Shown here in pieces: positions 45,239 through 56,210 of a DNA stretch of 64,000 nucleotides (its first letter is position 1; every line of letters starts with the position of its first letter). Under the pieces are notes generated by a model that worked only from the letters and a program-made list of their open reading frames with translations, did not search any database and was not told where the DNA came from. The translations under genes and the position numbers were made by a program. Where the stretch lies: contig CM057149.1 of the NCBI GenBank assembly GCA_029964075.1, positions 2,304,465 through 2,368,464 of the forward strand, read 5' to 3'. This DNA comes from Patiria pectinifera. Lineage: Eukaryota; Echinodermata; Asteroidea; Valvatida; Asterinidae.

Positions 45239-48200
45239 GTAAGTATGTCATGTCCAATTTAGGATACATACATTAACAATTGTTGACTGCTGTGATGTGG
45301 GATATGACGTTGTTAACACCGAGGGGGTGTTCAAAACGTCATATCCCACATCACAGCAGTCAACAATTGTGATGCGATCAAGCTAAATGAGTCGTTCATC
45401 GGGAATTTTTATGTGGAGATACAGGCCAAAATAGGGCCACTTCATCACATCACTTCATCACATCTCTTGGTGTTCCGACTTAATTCATAATTTTTGAACT
45501 ACAGATGGTATCAGCATGCGGTTTTCTTAGCAGTAGTGCTGAGATTGTGTTCTTTTGAAATCCGTAATAAAACAAATTTTGACCAGGGTCGACAAACAAC
45601 TCATGTTCCTTGAACGCATCACAATTGTATTTTTATAACTCTGTATTGGATTTTGATGTGAAAATCATGAAAACAAACAGCAGTAAACACAACAATCATG
45701 AAAATCGAGCGTCAACTCACATGCATGTCGCGTGCTCGAAACAGCTGATCGTTTTCTAGTTCCCTGCTCCCAGTCATGTGTGAAAACATGGTGAATATAA
45801 GCGTGGGTACCAACGATACAAGCGTTTCACACCGTATGTACGTACAAAGTCGATAGCACACTCCCTGAGGGACGGTCACAGGGAGTGTGCCATGACTTTT
45901 TATAAACTTAACATGTGATCATTCTAGACCAATGAAAAATACAGTATTCAAGACAGAGGTATAATAAATGACTTTTATTTTTTTTATCTTCAAGCAAACT
46001 CGAACCCTCGATCCTGATTGGTCGATCCATGGCAACAAGCCGTGCTACATATAACCCATGTAGCACGGCCATGGTCCATACCGCACTCAGCGTATTGCGT
46101 TATTCCAAGATGCGAGCGCCATTCCATACAACACGCATATGTGTAATAGGATTTACCGCTGAAAAGTTCGCGTACATGGCCAGCGTGCGCGTTCTATCTT
46201 TAATACTGTGCGTCAAGTTTGCTTGAAGATAAATTCGTTATCGCACTCGCGCTCGTGGAACACGGAAAATGTAGTGCGTCTGTGTCCCACATACCATCGG
46301 CCTTCGGCCTCGTTGTATGTGGGACACAGACGCACTACATTATTCCGTGTTCCACTCGCGCTCGCAGGATAACTTATAATATCAGGCTTCCAGCGGTAAA
46401 AGTAAATCAGCGTATTGCATGCTTTCGTAAAAAAGTACCAGGATTACTGCAATATCATGTCAGTAAACGTACCCGGTTGACTGCAATAATATCATTATTG
46501 CAGTCATCCGGGCATTTTCACTGGTTCCCGCACGATCAAGAGCATAGAAAGTCACAGTTGTTAACCACTCAACAGAGCGTAGCGCGTACGCATGCCGTCG
46601 AACACGGAACACGTTGCGCGCATGTAGCGCGAAGAAGGCCAGGTATATGCGCACTGTTGTCAGTGGCAGCTTCAAATAGTTTGACGAAAAAGATGAAATG
46701 AAGACAATTTCTTGAATTGTGCTTCTTGCGGATCAAGTCAGCATGATATAAATAATAATAATAATATTGGATGGCTTGTTTTTGGTGGATACAACTATAT
46801 ATTGCACTCGCTATGACAACATTGCACTCGTCTTTGACTTGTGCAATATTGTCATAGCTCATGCAATATATTCTTGTATCCACCTCAAAGCCATCCAATA
46901 TTATAGAAATGTTGACCTGGAATCTTCAAAGTTAGGCACCCAAATAGGCAGCACTGTTAGCAGGCGGAGCTGATTGAAGACCACGCCGAGTTTCGGAATA
47001 TCCCAGTAACGGTCGTCAATTCAAAATAGTACATGACGCAGCAAAGTTCACCCCTCATACGATCCGAGTGTATAAGTGATGCACAAAATCGTCGTTCAAT
47101 TTCAAGTTTTCTAAATGCAAGCAATGAATATAAATTATCAACTCATTTTTTACAGTGTTAAATAGGCAAGGCAGTTAATAAAACCTATATTATACTCGGA
47201 AATATCCAGGCACTATCAAAGATTGTCGACGAAATGAAATCGGCAAACTTTGGACATTTTCGAAAAAAGGAGGCATTCCTTCCGTTTTAGTCACATGACG
47301 TATATTTGTATTACAATGTATTACTAGCGGCGACCTGACCTAAGATTGGAAACCAGACTACATGTAATGTGAATGAGTTTTGATATCTGATAATGATCTT
47401 TTTACTCAGATGACAAGATCTTGGTAGTAGGAGGAATGAAACCAGATACAACGCCTTGTGAGAAATGCCACGTCTTAGATCCAGACAAGAATCTCTGGCT
47501 AAGCCTACCTGATCTGCCCACACCACGCTATGCCATGGGGACATTCCTGAAGGGGGATAAACTCTATCTAGTAGGTGAGACGACACTTTCGGCAAATCTC
47601 CCAATTCTGAACTACTAAATTTTGATTTTTGCAAAAGGCAAACATTTTTAGGTCGGCTTCTTTTATACAGCCAAACGCCACAAGTACTGATTCGCAAGAG
47701 TCATCTCAGCAGTATTTGTACGATATTCTTACTGAAACCTCATATGTTCATATAGTCTGGGGTGTGCACTGGAGCGTTAATTTTAGAACAATAGGCGGTG
47801 CACAACGGCCAATTCAAGATCAACACTCGGCCCATCTCCACAGACTTCACAGACTTTGTGTGTGCGTACAAAAGGCACGAAGGATTAGCGTGTTTAGACG
47901 TCACCCGGAGGCGTGTTGAGGCAATCTTGACGTTAAAACCTGTCAGCCGTGCCTGTGTGTAAAAACAGCCAGCGTTTGTTACCACGTCCTCCGACATGAA
48001 TTGGTTAAAAAGACCGATTCATTTGGACCTGCCCACTGAGAGTGTGGGCAACGACACCTGCGCCTCTCAAATGTGCCATTCTGCATGTTCCAGATGCATG
48101 CGTCACAGGCCAGAACACATGTCAGTCTTTAGTCCGACATTGATCAAAGCTGTGATTGGACAAAACATCATAGGATGGGGATTAATGGATCCGTCTAATG

Positions 48201-51200
48201 TTGACTTGCAAATGGATTCAATATGTGAACAACAGAGGGCGCTGTGTGACTTTGCTGGTTCAGATATGCTCTCCATTGCTGTTTCATAACATAGTTGACA
48301 TACATCAGGTGAAGCATGTAGACAGGATGCCAGTCACCCCTTTATTATTCTAAATAATGAAGGTGGTAGAAACCAGTCTACATGTACCGGTAGATGTAGA
48401 GAGACGGGGCTACGCTGAGTGTTTAAACTGACACGTCCGTTTTGCGGTCATACTTTAGTTGTGATACATGTACACGTACCGTGGTATTGTTAAAACTCAG
48501 TAGTTGAGTACTGTTAGTGCGACATATTTTAAATGTTCATGTTTGACAATGGAATGGTCTCCCCAGCACTCAACAGTTAAAAATGACAGTTGAATGTCAA
48601 AACAGACCTGGGTCCCTATAAATTTTGACTCGATCAATTCATCAAAGCCTTGGACTTCAGAATTAAAAACACCTTAAAATTCATGATATTCTGTCTTTCC
48701 CAAAAAGATTAAATTCATTACTTTGAAATTCAAAACAGTTATAAAAGTATAAAACCACGGTACATGTCTAACAAAACACATCACTGGCAAATGGTAGCCT
48801 CGGCTTTACCACAGAACCTTTTCTCCACTTCCGAATACAAACCTCATGGACCATCTTACAGCTGACAAAAATGTAGGGGCCTAATGCAATATGTTAAAGC
48901 CAGCTGCACATGAGAGCTGTCTGCTGAGCAAAAAATCATTTGTGGCCGTTTGAAGACACAGAAGACGCACTAAACGTTGACAGCACACAGTGATATTATC
49001 TGTGCTATGTGCTGACAAACGTCCACAGACAACTTTTTACTCAGCAGATAGCTCTAATGTTCGGCAGGCTTTAGTTATGGCCATTTACCAAATTTGTCCA
49101 AAGAAAAGTTTGTACTAAAATCCTAAATGCATGGGTCATTTCTGTCGGAGCAGTTGTACACCTTATTTCACCCAGTGCAGTGTATACCTAAATATAGTGT
49201 ACTGGTCATCACTCAGCCAAGTAGCTTGCACATTATGGGCAAGATGGCACCAGGGTGGTCCTGTATACACCGCCCTCATATTCACAGTTGACTGGGTACA
49301 GAGACGAGGTACTAAATCCTGAAATTAATTCATATCTTGACAAAGCGTTCAACATTTGACATGTTATCAGCTTGGTGTGGATAGTAAGTCAAGTCATTTC
49401 AAGCGAGTTTTTAAATTTGATCAAAATGTCTTGATTGAGTCACAAACTCAGGTTAATTTTACCAAAATACATGTATGGATGAATGCTACAGGATCATACA
49501 ACTTGGAAGAAGAAATACAGCAAACAGTTACTGGGTCTACAAAGCAACAAAACAGACATTTTTTTGTCATTTCAAATGTCTTTACTCATAATTGCATGGA
49601 TCTTGTGGCAATAACAATAGTTCATGACAACTTGTTGATTTGTGCTTTGGCTAGGTGGACGGATTGCTAGGACTGTCTGCCCGGCCGTCGAGGTGTTAGA
49701 CATTGTCGAGAGGAAGTGGACCAGCCTTCAGCCTGTACCTACCAAGCGTGCCTTCCCATGTAACGTATCCACAGAGGGATATATCTACTGCATTGGTGGT
49801 CTCAAACCTAATCCTAAGGATGGGTTCTACAAAGTGGTGGAGGAGTACGACATCGAGAAAGGTGATGGCCTCTCCACATAGGCTTTTAAATACAGTCGAA
49901 TCTCATTAGTACAAGCTCTGTTAATACAAAATCTGGTTATAACAAACATAAAGTCTTAGTTCCGACTGTGCATTTATGTGCACAATGAATGGGACTGATG
50001 TTCCTCTTAATACAAAATTCTGATATAACAAACAATTTGGCTAGGTCCGAACGAGTTTGTATCAACGAGACTCGACTGTATCCAGATTGATCATTCTGGA
50101 CGGATCTCGAGTTATGACTAGGTGCAGGTGCCCTTGGTGATTTTGGAAAGTTTTGGCCAATTTAACCCTCGCCCTGCTAAATGCAACAGAATGCACCAAT
50201 GGTAAAACATTGTTGCAAGTTGTCGCATTTACAGCAGTGTCCTGATCTGATGCATTCCACCCCTGCGTCCCGTTGCATTTGGCAGGGTAGGTACTTGGTA
50301 CCAAGGCTGGCACTGCACTGTGTTGCATTTGGCAGGGTGCCTAGAGAATACCCCATGGAGGTAATTCTTCTGGTGCACCTTCAATAGGAAACCGTGCAGG
50401 ATTTGTTGGTTTTGCAATGAGTAATGTTTGGTATATTCTGTTGATCAGATGAGTGGAGGGAGATTGAGTCTATGCAATATGAGAGAGGAGACTTCACTGC
50501 TGATGTTGTGGGGGACAAAGTGGTAGTACTTGGAGGCATGGGTGAGTCTAGCTGAAAAGCTACATGATTACATATCACAGCATATCAGTAAAAATCTCCT
50601 TTGACTTTTTTGAATGTCTGGGCACAAACAGATCAAGTTTGCGAGCAAACTGGTTCCTAGTCCATGCATTATTGATACTGACGGTGTGGGGGAGGGGACC
50701 AGCCTTCTGCACGAGAACGAAATTGTTGTCTGGCAGCTAAATATTAAAATTAAAAGTAGTAATTCAATAATGGGCCGAGTTTTCACTCGATGTCTCATCC
50801 AAAAATGAACAAGTTGTTTTGCTTGAAAAATAACAACTTAGAAAAGGAATCTTTTCGGGACGAAGCATGAAATAGCATGGGGAACGCATGCTCAATACAT
50901 GTATACCACACAGAAATAACATCTTGCTACATAATAGGCACAGACTGGTAAAAGCATGCAGAAAACTACTGTTATTCAAGATATTTAAGCTCCTTTCTGG
51001 TGCACGCAGACACTCACGCACGCATGTGTTTGCCTGCAATCGGGGACCCCCTATTGGTCCTCTTTTGTTTGTACTCTAACTTTTTTAGGAAGACCTCCCA
51101 TATGTTTTGTACACGATCGTAAAGTGGGGACCTTCGGAAAGTGGGGACCCTATTGTCCTCTATTGTTCAACGTCCCCTATTGAATGCAAACAAACTTGGG

Positions 51201-52395
51201 CGCATTCAGTACACTTGGTCTTGTGAATAGGCCACTCAGTGACATCTTCATTTCTTGCATGGAGTCCATAAATAGGCTACCAAATCTGTGTCGTGTTATT
51301 ATCTTCAGTGACAATGTAAATCCAGTCCTGGAATATCTGTGAAGTGAATCAAAGTGTAAGATCATTTTGACAGGTGGTAAGTAAAGGCATGCTACATTTT
51401 GGAAAAGATCATTTGTCACAGGCCTGTTTATAATTGATGTGCGATCATCTTACACATGGTTTATAGTTGTCACTGAAGTGCTAGCAACTAGTTACCGAAA
51501 GATGCTGGTGACGTTGAAGTTTGATGGTCACTGACCTCTGATTTCATCATTTGACTAATGGGCTTGCATGATGTGTAAGAAATAATGAAGATACACAATT
51601 GGCCCAAATGATGGACAACCTTCCCACGGAAGGGCAGTGGTGACAAGCAAAGTTTTCTTTCACAAAACCATTCTGATGCTGATGAGGGAGGAAATATCAG
51701 GAAATCAACATTAAACATCTGCTATTTATTTACCCAATTGTTTTACAATTGGAACATCAAACAACAACCGCCACAGCAAGAAATAAGAATACAGTTGACT
51801 CTTGTTAGTACAAACTCTGTTAATACAAAATTCTGGTTATAACAAACATAAGGCATTGGTCCCGACTGTGCGTTTATGTGCAAAATGAATGGGACTGATG
51901 TTCCTCTTAATACAAAATTCTGATATTAGAAACAATTTGGCTAGGTCCGAACGAGTTTGTATTAACGAGACTCGACTGTATTTTGTTCAGCAGTACTGAT
52001 GCTTGATCATCACCCTTCACAGCTGAATTTGCGCGACAACTATAAACTGCCCACAAAAAAAGGCTAGGTTGCGTCCAGTGACTATTAGCGTCGGCCATTA
52101 TCGCATGACCGACTATAAACTGAACTTCACACACTGAAATACTTGTATCTTTGCAGGTCACAGTAAGGAGCCTCATAGGATAGGTGAAGTCTTAGATCCA
52201 GAGACTAAGACATGGAGTGCCTTACCTCCTTGCCCTACCTCTAGGAGTTCTGCTGCTAGTACGATGATGGATGGGAAACTCTATATCCTAGGTGGCATGA
52301 CACCGTCTGGCTTAACACTAGCTGTTGATGTACTCAGTGTTAAAGACCAAAGTACTGCACAGAATTCTAACAGACATGCTGGTAAAAGGCGCTGA
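44845..52395 (+). CDS. KLHDC8-like kelch-repeat protein, complete, five coding exons
   Basis: Exons 44845-45238, 47410-47574, 49655-49861, 50449-50541 and 52157-52395 join into 366 codons (365 residues plus TGA). Human KLHDC8B has 354 residues, from memory. Seven di-glycine kelch strands are visible: LFLIGG, IFVIGG, ILVVGG, LYLVGG, IYCIGG, VVVLGG and LYILGG. Most are followed by the usual Trp (KKWARL, NLWLSLP, RKWTSLQ, DEWREIE, KTWSALP). Phrases such as IPTARAG, LWLSLPDLPTPRY and GGR after the fourth strand match KLHDC8A/B best. There is no BTB or BACK domain, so it is not a standard Cullin-3 adaptor. Predicted: a cytoplasmic seven-bladed beta-propeller binding an unknown partner. The ATG at 44845 has a good context (AGCATGG). 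All four introns are phase 1. The introns carry many MITEs and hairpins. Confidence 0.9.
45276..45370. repeat. Perfect 36-bp inverted repeat just after kelch exon 1
   Basis: Arms at 45276-45311 and 45335-45370 are exact reverse complements (start ACAATTGTTGACTGCTGTGA). The loop itself has AACACC/GGTGTT pairing. It starts 38 bases after the exon 1 donor. Confidence 0.95.
45849..45883. repeat. Hairpin 2 in kelch intron 1
   Basis: GCACACTCCCTG and CAGGGAGTGTGC around an 11-base loop. Confidence 0.88.
45986..46232. repeat. Inverted repeat bounding a 210-bp segment in kelch intron 1
   Basis: TTATCTTCAAGCAAACT (45986-46002) and AGTTTGCTTGAAGATAA (46216-46232) are exact reverse complements. Inside is a smaller hairpin CCGTGCTACAT / ATGTAGCACGG near 46040-46070. 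Confidence 0.8.
46256..46354. repeat. Hairpin with about 39-bp arms in kelch intron 1
   Basis: TGGAACACGGAAAATGTAGT through GTGTCCCACATAC is mirrored by GTATGTGGGACACAGACG through CCGTGTTCCA, with one small gap. The loop holds a GGCCTTCGGCC mini-palindrome. Confidence 0.92.
46470..46512. repeat. Hairpin in kelch intron 1
   Basis: CCCGGTTGACTGCAATAAT and ATTATTGCAGTCATCCGGG pair at nearly all positions around a tiny loop. Confidence 0.85.
46763..46902. repeat. Hairpin with about 62-bp arms in kelch intron 1
   Basis: AATATTGGATGGCTTG through GTATCCACC-type arms: left GGTGGATACAA and GCTATGACAACATTGCAC are mirrored by GTGCAATATTGTCATAGC and TTGTATCCACC. It ends in CCATCCAATATT. Confidence 0.9.
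47410..47574 (+). CDS. KLHDC8-like exon 2 (kelch repeat 3)
   Basis: Acceptor TTTTTACTCAG and donor GTGAGA. It encodes N-DKILVVGGMKPDTTP, then LDPDKNLWLSLPDLPTPRY and KLYLVG. 165 bases, phase 1 at both ends; the next kelch Gly-Gly pair is split over the junction. Confidence 0.92.
48895..49073. mobile_element. MITE in kelch intron 2, about 40-bp TIRs
   Basis: Left TAAAGCCAGCTGCACAT, GAGAGCTGTCTGCTGAG is mirrored on the right by CTCAGCAGATAGCTCTAATG and GGCTTTA. 179 bases. Confidence 0.75.
49655..49861 (+). CDS. KLHDC8-like exon 3 (kelch repeats 4-5)
   Basis: Acceptor TTTGGCTAG and donor GTGATG. It encodes G-GRIARTVCPAVEVLDI, ERKWTSLQPVPTKRAF, YIYCIGGLKPNP and EEYDIEK. 207 bases, phase 1 at both ends. 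The donor departs from consensus at +4 to +6, but the next exon continues the propeller in frame. Confidence 0.9.
49893..50078. mobile_element. pogo/Tc1-mariner-type MITE, copy 1 (kelch intron 3)
   Basis: CAGTCGAATCTCATTAGTAC at the left and ACGAGACTCGACTG at the right are inverted, flanked by TA on both sides. The body shares TGAATGGGACTGATGTTCCT with copy 2. Confidence 0.85.
50172..50338. mobile_element. Short MITE in kelch intron 3
   Basis: CCCTGCTAAATGCAACAG at the left is mirrored by GTTGCATTTGGCAGGG at the right; the same GTTGCATTTGGCAGGG also occurs at about 50271-50286. Confidence 0.7.
50449..50541 (+). CDS. KLHDC8-like exon 4 (kelch repeat 6)
   Basis: A 93-base exon, acceptor TTGATCAG and donor GTGAGT, phase 1 at both ends. 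It encodes D-EWREIESMQYERGDF and KVVVLGGMG. Vertebrate KLHDC8 has the equivalent MRDKRADF and IVAIGGLG at this place. Confidence 0.9.
51792..51978. mobile_element. pogo/Tc1-mariner-type MITE, copy 2 (kelch intron 4)
   Basis: Same orientation and length as copy 1, with roughly 90 percent identity by eye and TA flanks. Ends CAGTTGACTCTTGTTAGTAC and ACGAGACTCGACTG. Confidence 0.85.
52157..52395 (+). CDS. KLHDC8-like exon 5 (last kelch repeat and stop)
   Basis: Acceptor TCTTTGCAG. It encodes G-HSKEPHRIGEVLDPETK, TWSALPPCPTSRSSAAS, KLYILGGMTPSG and VDVLSVKD, then a short basic tail (NSNRHAGKRR) before TGA at 52393-52395. Confidence 0.92.
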
Positions 52396-53150
52396 GTTTT
52401 TTTAAAGATAAATACAGTTAGTCTGTACAAGGAGATTAATATATTCTTGCAGTGTGGTGATTTCTAGGCTGTTTGGTAGATCAGTACTCGCCAGTTGATG
52501 AAGAAAATTTTGAAAAAGAGATCTTTCAATTAATGGTCAAAACGAGACAGAAGAACTGTGTGAGGTAACCAGCTAAGGGGGCCGCCAAAATACATGCCCC
52601 CTCGCCCCCCAAAAATCCTACATTGATTATCTGTGCAGTGGCATACTTCTTTAATTGAGGTGAATCGATATTTTCACCTTTAAACAATACTATTACTAGA
52701 TTCCCAATACTAGATTTCCAATACTAGATTGTAGGTTAATTCACTGGATTTCTAGTGAAAAGTTTTAGAAATTGGTGATTTGAAAATTGAAGAGTAGTTC
52801 TAAAAATTGAAATCATGTTTTTGTTTTATTACTTTGAAAAATTCTTGTGTGTAATGCTTCTGCTTGAAACTATTGAATACTTTTTTGTACTTTAACAGAA
52901 CTTTAGTTTGTTTTTATACCATGAACTCAGCCATTTATTTGGTTTTCCTACATATATGTACAGTTTGTCCATTACTCCAAGCTTGCCTATTGTGTTGAGG
53001 TTGTTGATTTGTGAAAATCCAACATTCTCTGAAGTATTAATACATAAAGAACTAAATGTCCCATAGAGGTCCAAAATATAAAATGTGCAAACAGTTTGTA
53101 TTCCTGTCTCTAGAGGTACGTCTGGCTGAGGCTGTAATACCGAGAAATGC

Positions 53151-53156
53151 ATTAAA
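53151..53156 (+). promoter_or_regulatory. Candidate polyadenylation signal, kelch gene
   Basis: ATTAAA, the common variant signal, lies about 755 bases after the stop codon. It overlaps the TTAA flank of a mobile element, so it may be coincidence. Confidence 0.2.
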
Positions 53157-53576
53157 GCTGTAGTGCATCAATTATTGTTGAAAAACATACTTGGTTGAAA
53201 GATAGTAAGGGGACTAAACTCCCTGTGAAATTATTCTTTCTGGCAAGCTGTCATTTTAAAAGAAATCAACGAAAGAAGGCCTTTCCGGTAGTTCGTTTTT
53301 TTTATTCAGCGAAACGCGCACAAGCATCGACACGACGCACACGTGCGCGCGGTTTCTATAATTCATCAGATCGGTGTGCGACATCGCATAGCTGCCACCG
53401 GCTCTGAGAGAACGTGTGAAATTGAGATCCTAGAATGCTGTTTTTCTCGAAATATACAGCTGAACCTGAGCTGAAACTTCATCAGGTTAGTTGTTCAGCA
53501 CCCTTCTTTAGATTTTAAGCACATTTGTTGCTTCAAACGAACAAAATGCGCAAATTACAAATGATGGACTTTACCT
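53156..53576. mobile_element. TTAA-flanked MITE, copy 1
   Basis: TTAA on both sides, ends AGCTGTAGTGCATCA and GATGGACTTTACCT. The body (CTGTCATTTTAAAAGAAA, ACATCGCATAGCTGC, CTTCATCAGGTTAGTTGTTC) matches the copy at 61519-62049 in inverse orientation. Confidence 0.75.
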
Positions 53577-54467
53577 TTAATACTGCATGATGTGCTGGTA
53601 GCATCACTTCTTCGGTCCTCTGAGGTATCCTATGGAGGCTGCTGACAGGCGGCACAGCCAAGTCCAAGATACCCTGGGCTTGAGAAGAATTGTGATTTTC
53701 TGGTGACTCTGATGAAAGCTAGAAATAAGTATTTTGGCTACATACTCATGGCAGAGGACCCTTCTGTCTTGCTGGCATATACGCCATGGGAGAAAGACTC
53801 CAGAGTGGTTTGTGAAGCCAGTGGTAGGGAGGAGCTAATGTCCTTGGGAACAAAGATGATGCCCCTTGAAAAGGGAAGAGGTTTTCTTGTGTCTGAAGGA
53901 AGAGGTCCTGGTTGCTGACTGCGTCTTGATGTGTGGTGTTGAGCAGGGTGCCAGCTCAAGTTGGCTGTTACCGAGGTTTCACATTAGCCCAGGTGGACTC
54001 CCTTACCTCCCAACGTTACGGAGGCCAACGTCATCCAACCTGGACTAGTTTCACATTGAGCCTGATGATTGTGGCAGAATTCCCCAAATTACTCACAGTG
54101 CCCCCAGGGTGTGACTTTTTGAATGTCATGACTGGAAGTTGAAGGTATTTGAAGTCATGATCATACCGTTAACTACAAACTTTCAATCATGCTTGATAGC
54201 ACCATAGTCTTTGAGGTATCGATGGTTAGGCCAATTTGCCTGGTGGATTGGGATTGCCTGAATATCCCAACAGAATTTTTGAGGGAGTAGATGGCATACC
54301 TAATTCACTGCATACTAAGGTTGTGTTAAGCAGACCATTGACGTGCATAGTTACCTTCTCAAGGCAGATCATACTAGGTGCACAAACAATAATTAATTGG
54401 TGTTGTCACAGCAAGTACTCAAACTCATTTAAAAAACTGGCAAATATCACTTTCCAAAAACAAGTAT

Positions 54468-56210
54468 GGTGCTCTTATGAGTGCCATACCACTTATTTAG
54501 ATGCCAATATAAGAGAATGATGACTCGCTGAGACAAAATATCTTGCCAAGTTGGCTTCTTGAATCCAAGATGACGACTTGCCAGAATAAATAATCTCTCA
54601 CAATTTCTTGCTGGATGTTGAGATGATGGCATGTCAAGACAAATGTTAAGTGTGACATCATCACTTTGTGCGTTCTTATAATTATGTGATACGAAAAAAG
54701 GTAACAGGGAAACAGCGTATGGAACCGATTGACATGGGATTAGTACGTATGAATTTCCATCTTTTCGCTGAAAATTCCTCCAGTGTGATAATTATTTCAA
54801 CCTCTCATTGATTTAAGGATGTTCCAGAAATGTCACTTTGCTTTGGAAGCTCTTAAGCATGAATTTTGTTTACGGTGTTTAGTGATTTTGAGCATTTTGT
54901 GACATTAAAATATGACTTGGTTTCCTCAGCAGAAATACATATATACATGTATGCTTAGGCATGTTGCTGAAACTGAAATTGTCGAAGACCAACAGTCTTT
55001 AATGTCTACAACACTTAAGGACTACAACAACAGACTGGTTCCGTAAAGATTACATGCCACAGACTACATGTCTACGTAAAGGGTTCCACAGGGAATTTTT
55101 GACGCTACCAGAAAAAATACAGCATGCCAGCGAGCTGGGCGCGTATCATTTTTACTTCCCGGATGCAAGGCGGAATCGGCCAATGACCTGCTCCGATTTG
55201 ATCATGAATATTTATGAGGTGTAGTAATATAATATCACAACCCTTCTTTTCTGCAAAAATTCCTTTCTGACACTAAGAATAAACTCCTGAGACAAATTAC
55301 ACCTTTGATGGTATCAATCAATTTGCAGCCGGATTTATATTTGTAACCTGTGCACATTGCTACAGAGATCTGGGCAGCTGGCAAGTCCACAGCTGGTTAT
55401 CAGCTGTGGAATCATCTATCAGCTGTGGCCGTCATCTCGCGTGCAAAAAAAACCCCAGAGAGTGAGTTGATTTCAAAACATTCATATCAAGAAAAACCTC
55501 GGGCAAAAATCAGCCACAATGTCTTAAAGGTATGAGAGGGGTTTAGATGATTATCAGTATGAAGTACAGTTGATTTATTCCACCAAAAAGAAAGGGGAAA
55601 TGGTTGAAACTGTTAATAATCAACAGTCATTGACTTCTGTACTGAAACGTATCAATACTACTTTAAGTTGGGGAAAATGCAATAGCAATTTTGCCTACCG
55701 ACAGGCTGGACAGAATTGATGATCGTTTTGCTCATGTGTACAACACATTGTTGAGATTCTTGCATAGTTCATCCCTGGATGACAACATCTGAAGGGTCAA
55801 GTCGAGTGGCTCGTGGAGCTCCTTTCATTCCTTATATGTAATTCTTTAAGATGTAATGCTCTTACTTAATGTGTGATCTTTTAATACAAGACATTACAGT
55901 ACTTTTAAAAACATTTTTGTATTATGCATTACTACTACGTGCCTATTGTATGTAAACAGCAAGAGCAACATTCTTGTTTATGGTGCTCCACGAGTGCCAT
56001 ACCACTTATTTGGATACCAAGGCAATTTATGTCATGTTGAGATATTGTAGAAAGTAAGGTAAATTATCTTTCCAAGTCAACAAAATTAGGATGAGGATTT
56101 ACCTCCAACAGTCAAGGTTTAATACCAAAGTTGATGTAACAATTTGATAAATATTCCCACCAAGTCAACTTATTGGTGTCGAGATGATGACTTGCCAAGA
56201 TAAATTATAT
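54468..56210 (+). repeat. Diverged direct repeat pair
   Basis: TATGGTGCTC, GAGTGCCATACCACTTATTT, GAT and later ATGACTTGCCA/AGATAAAT words occur in the same order at 54468-54620 and 55980-56210. Confidence 0.6.

Noticed and set aside
46219-46701. 160-codon plus-strand ORF in kelch intron 1
   Set aside because: It runs through two hairpins, so each half mirrors the other; no protein family likeness, and it lies in an intron.
47629-47919. 96-codon plus-strand ORF in kelch intron 2
   Set aside because: It is out of the kelch frame and gives no kelch motif; the true exon ends at 47574 with a good donor.
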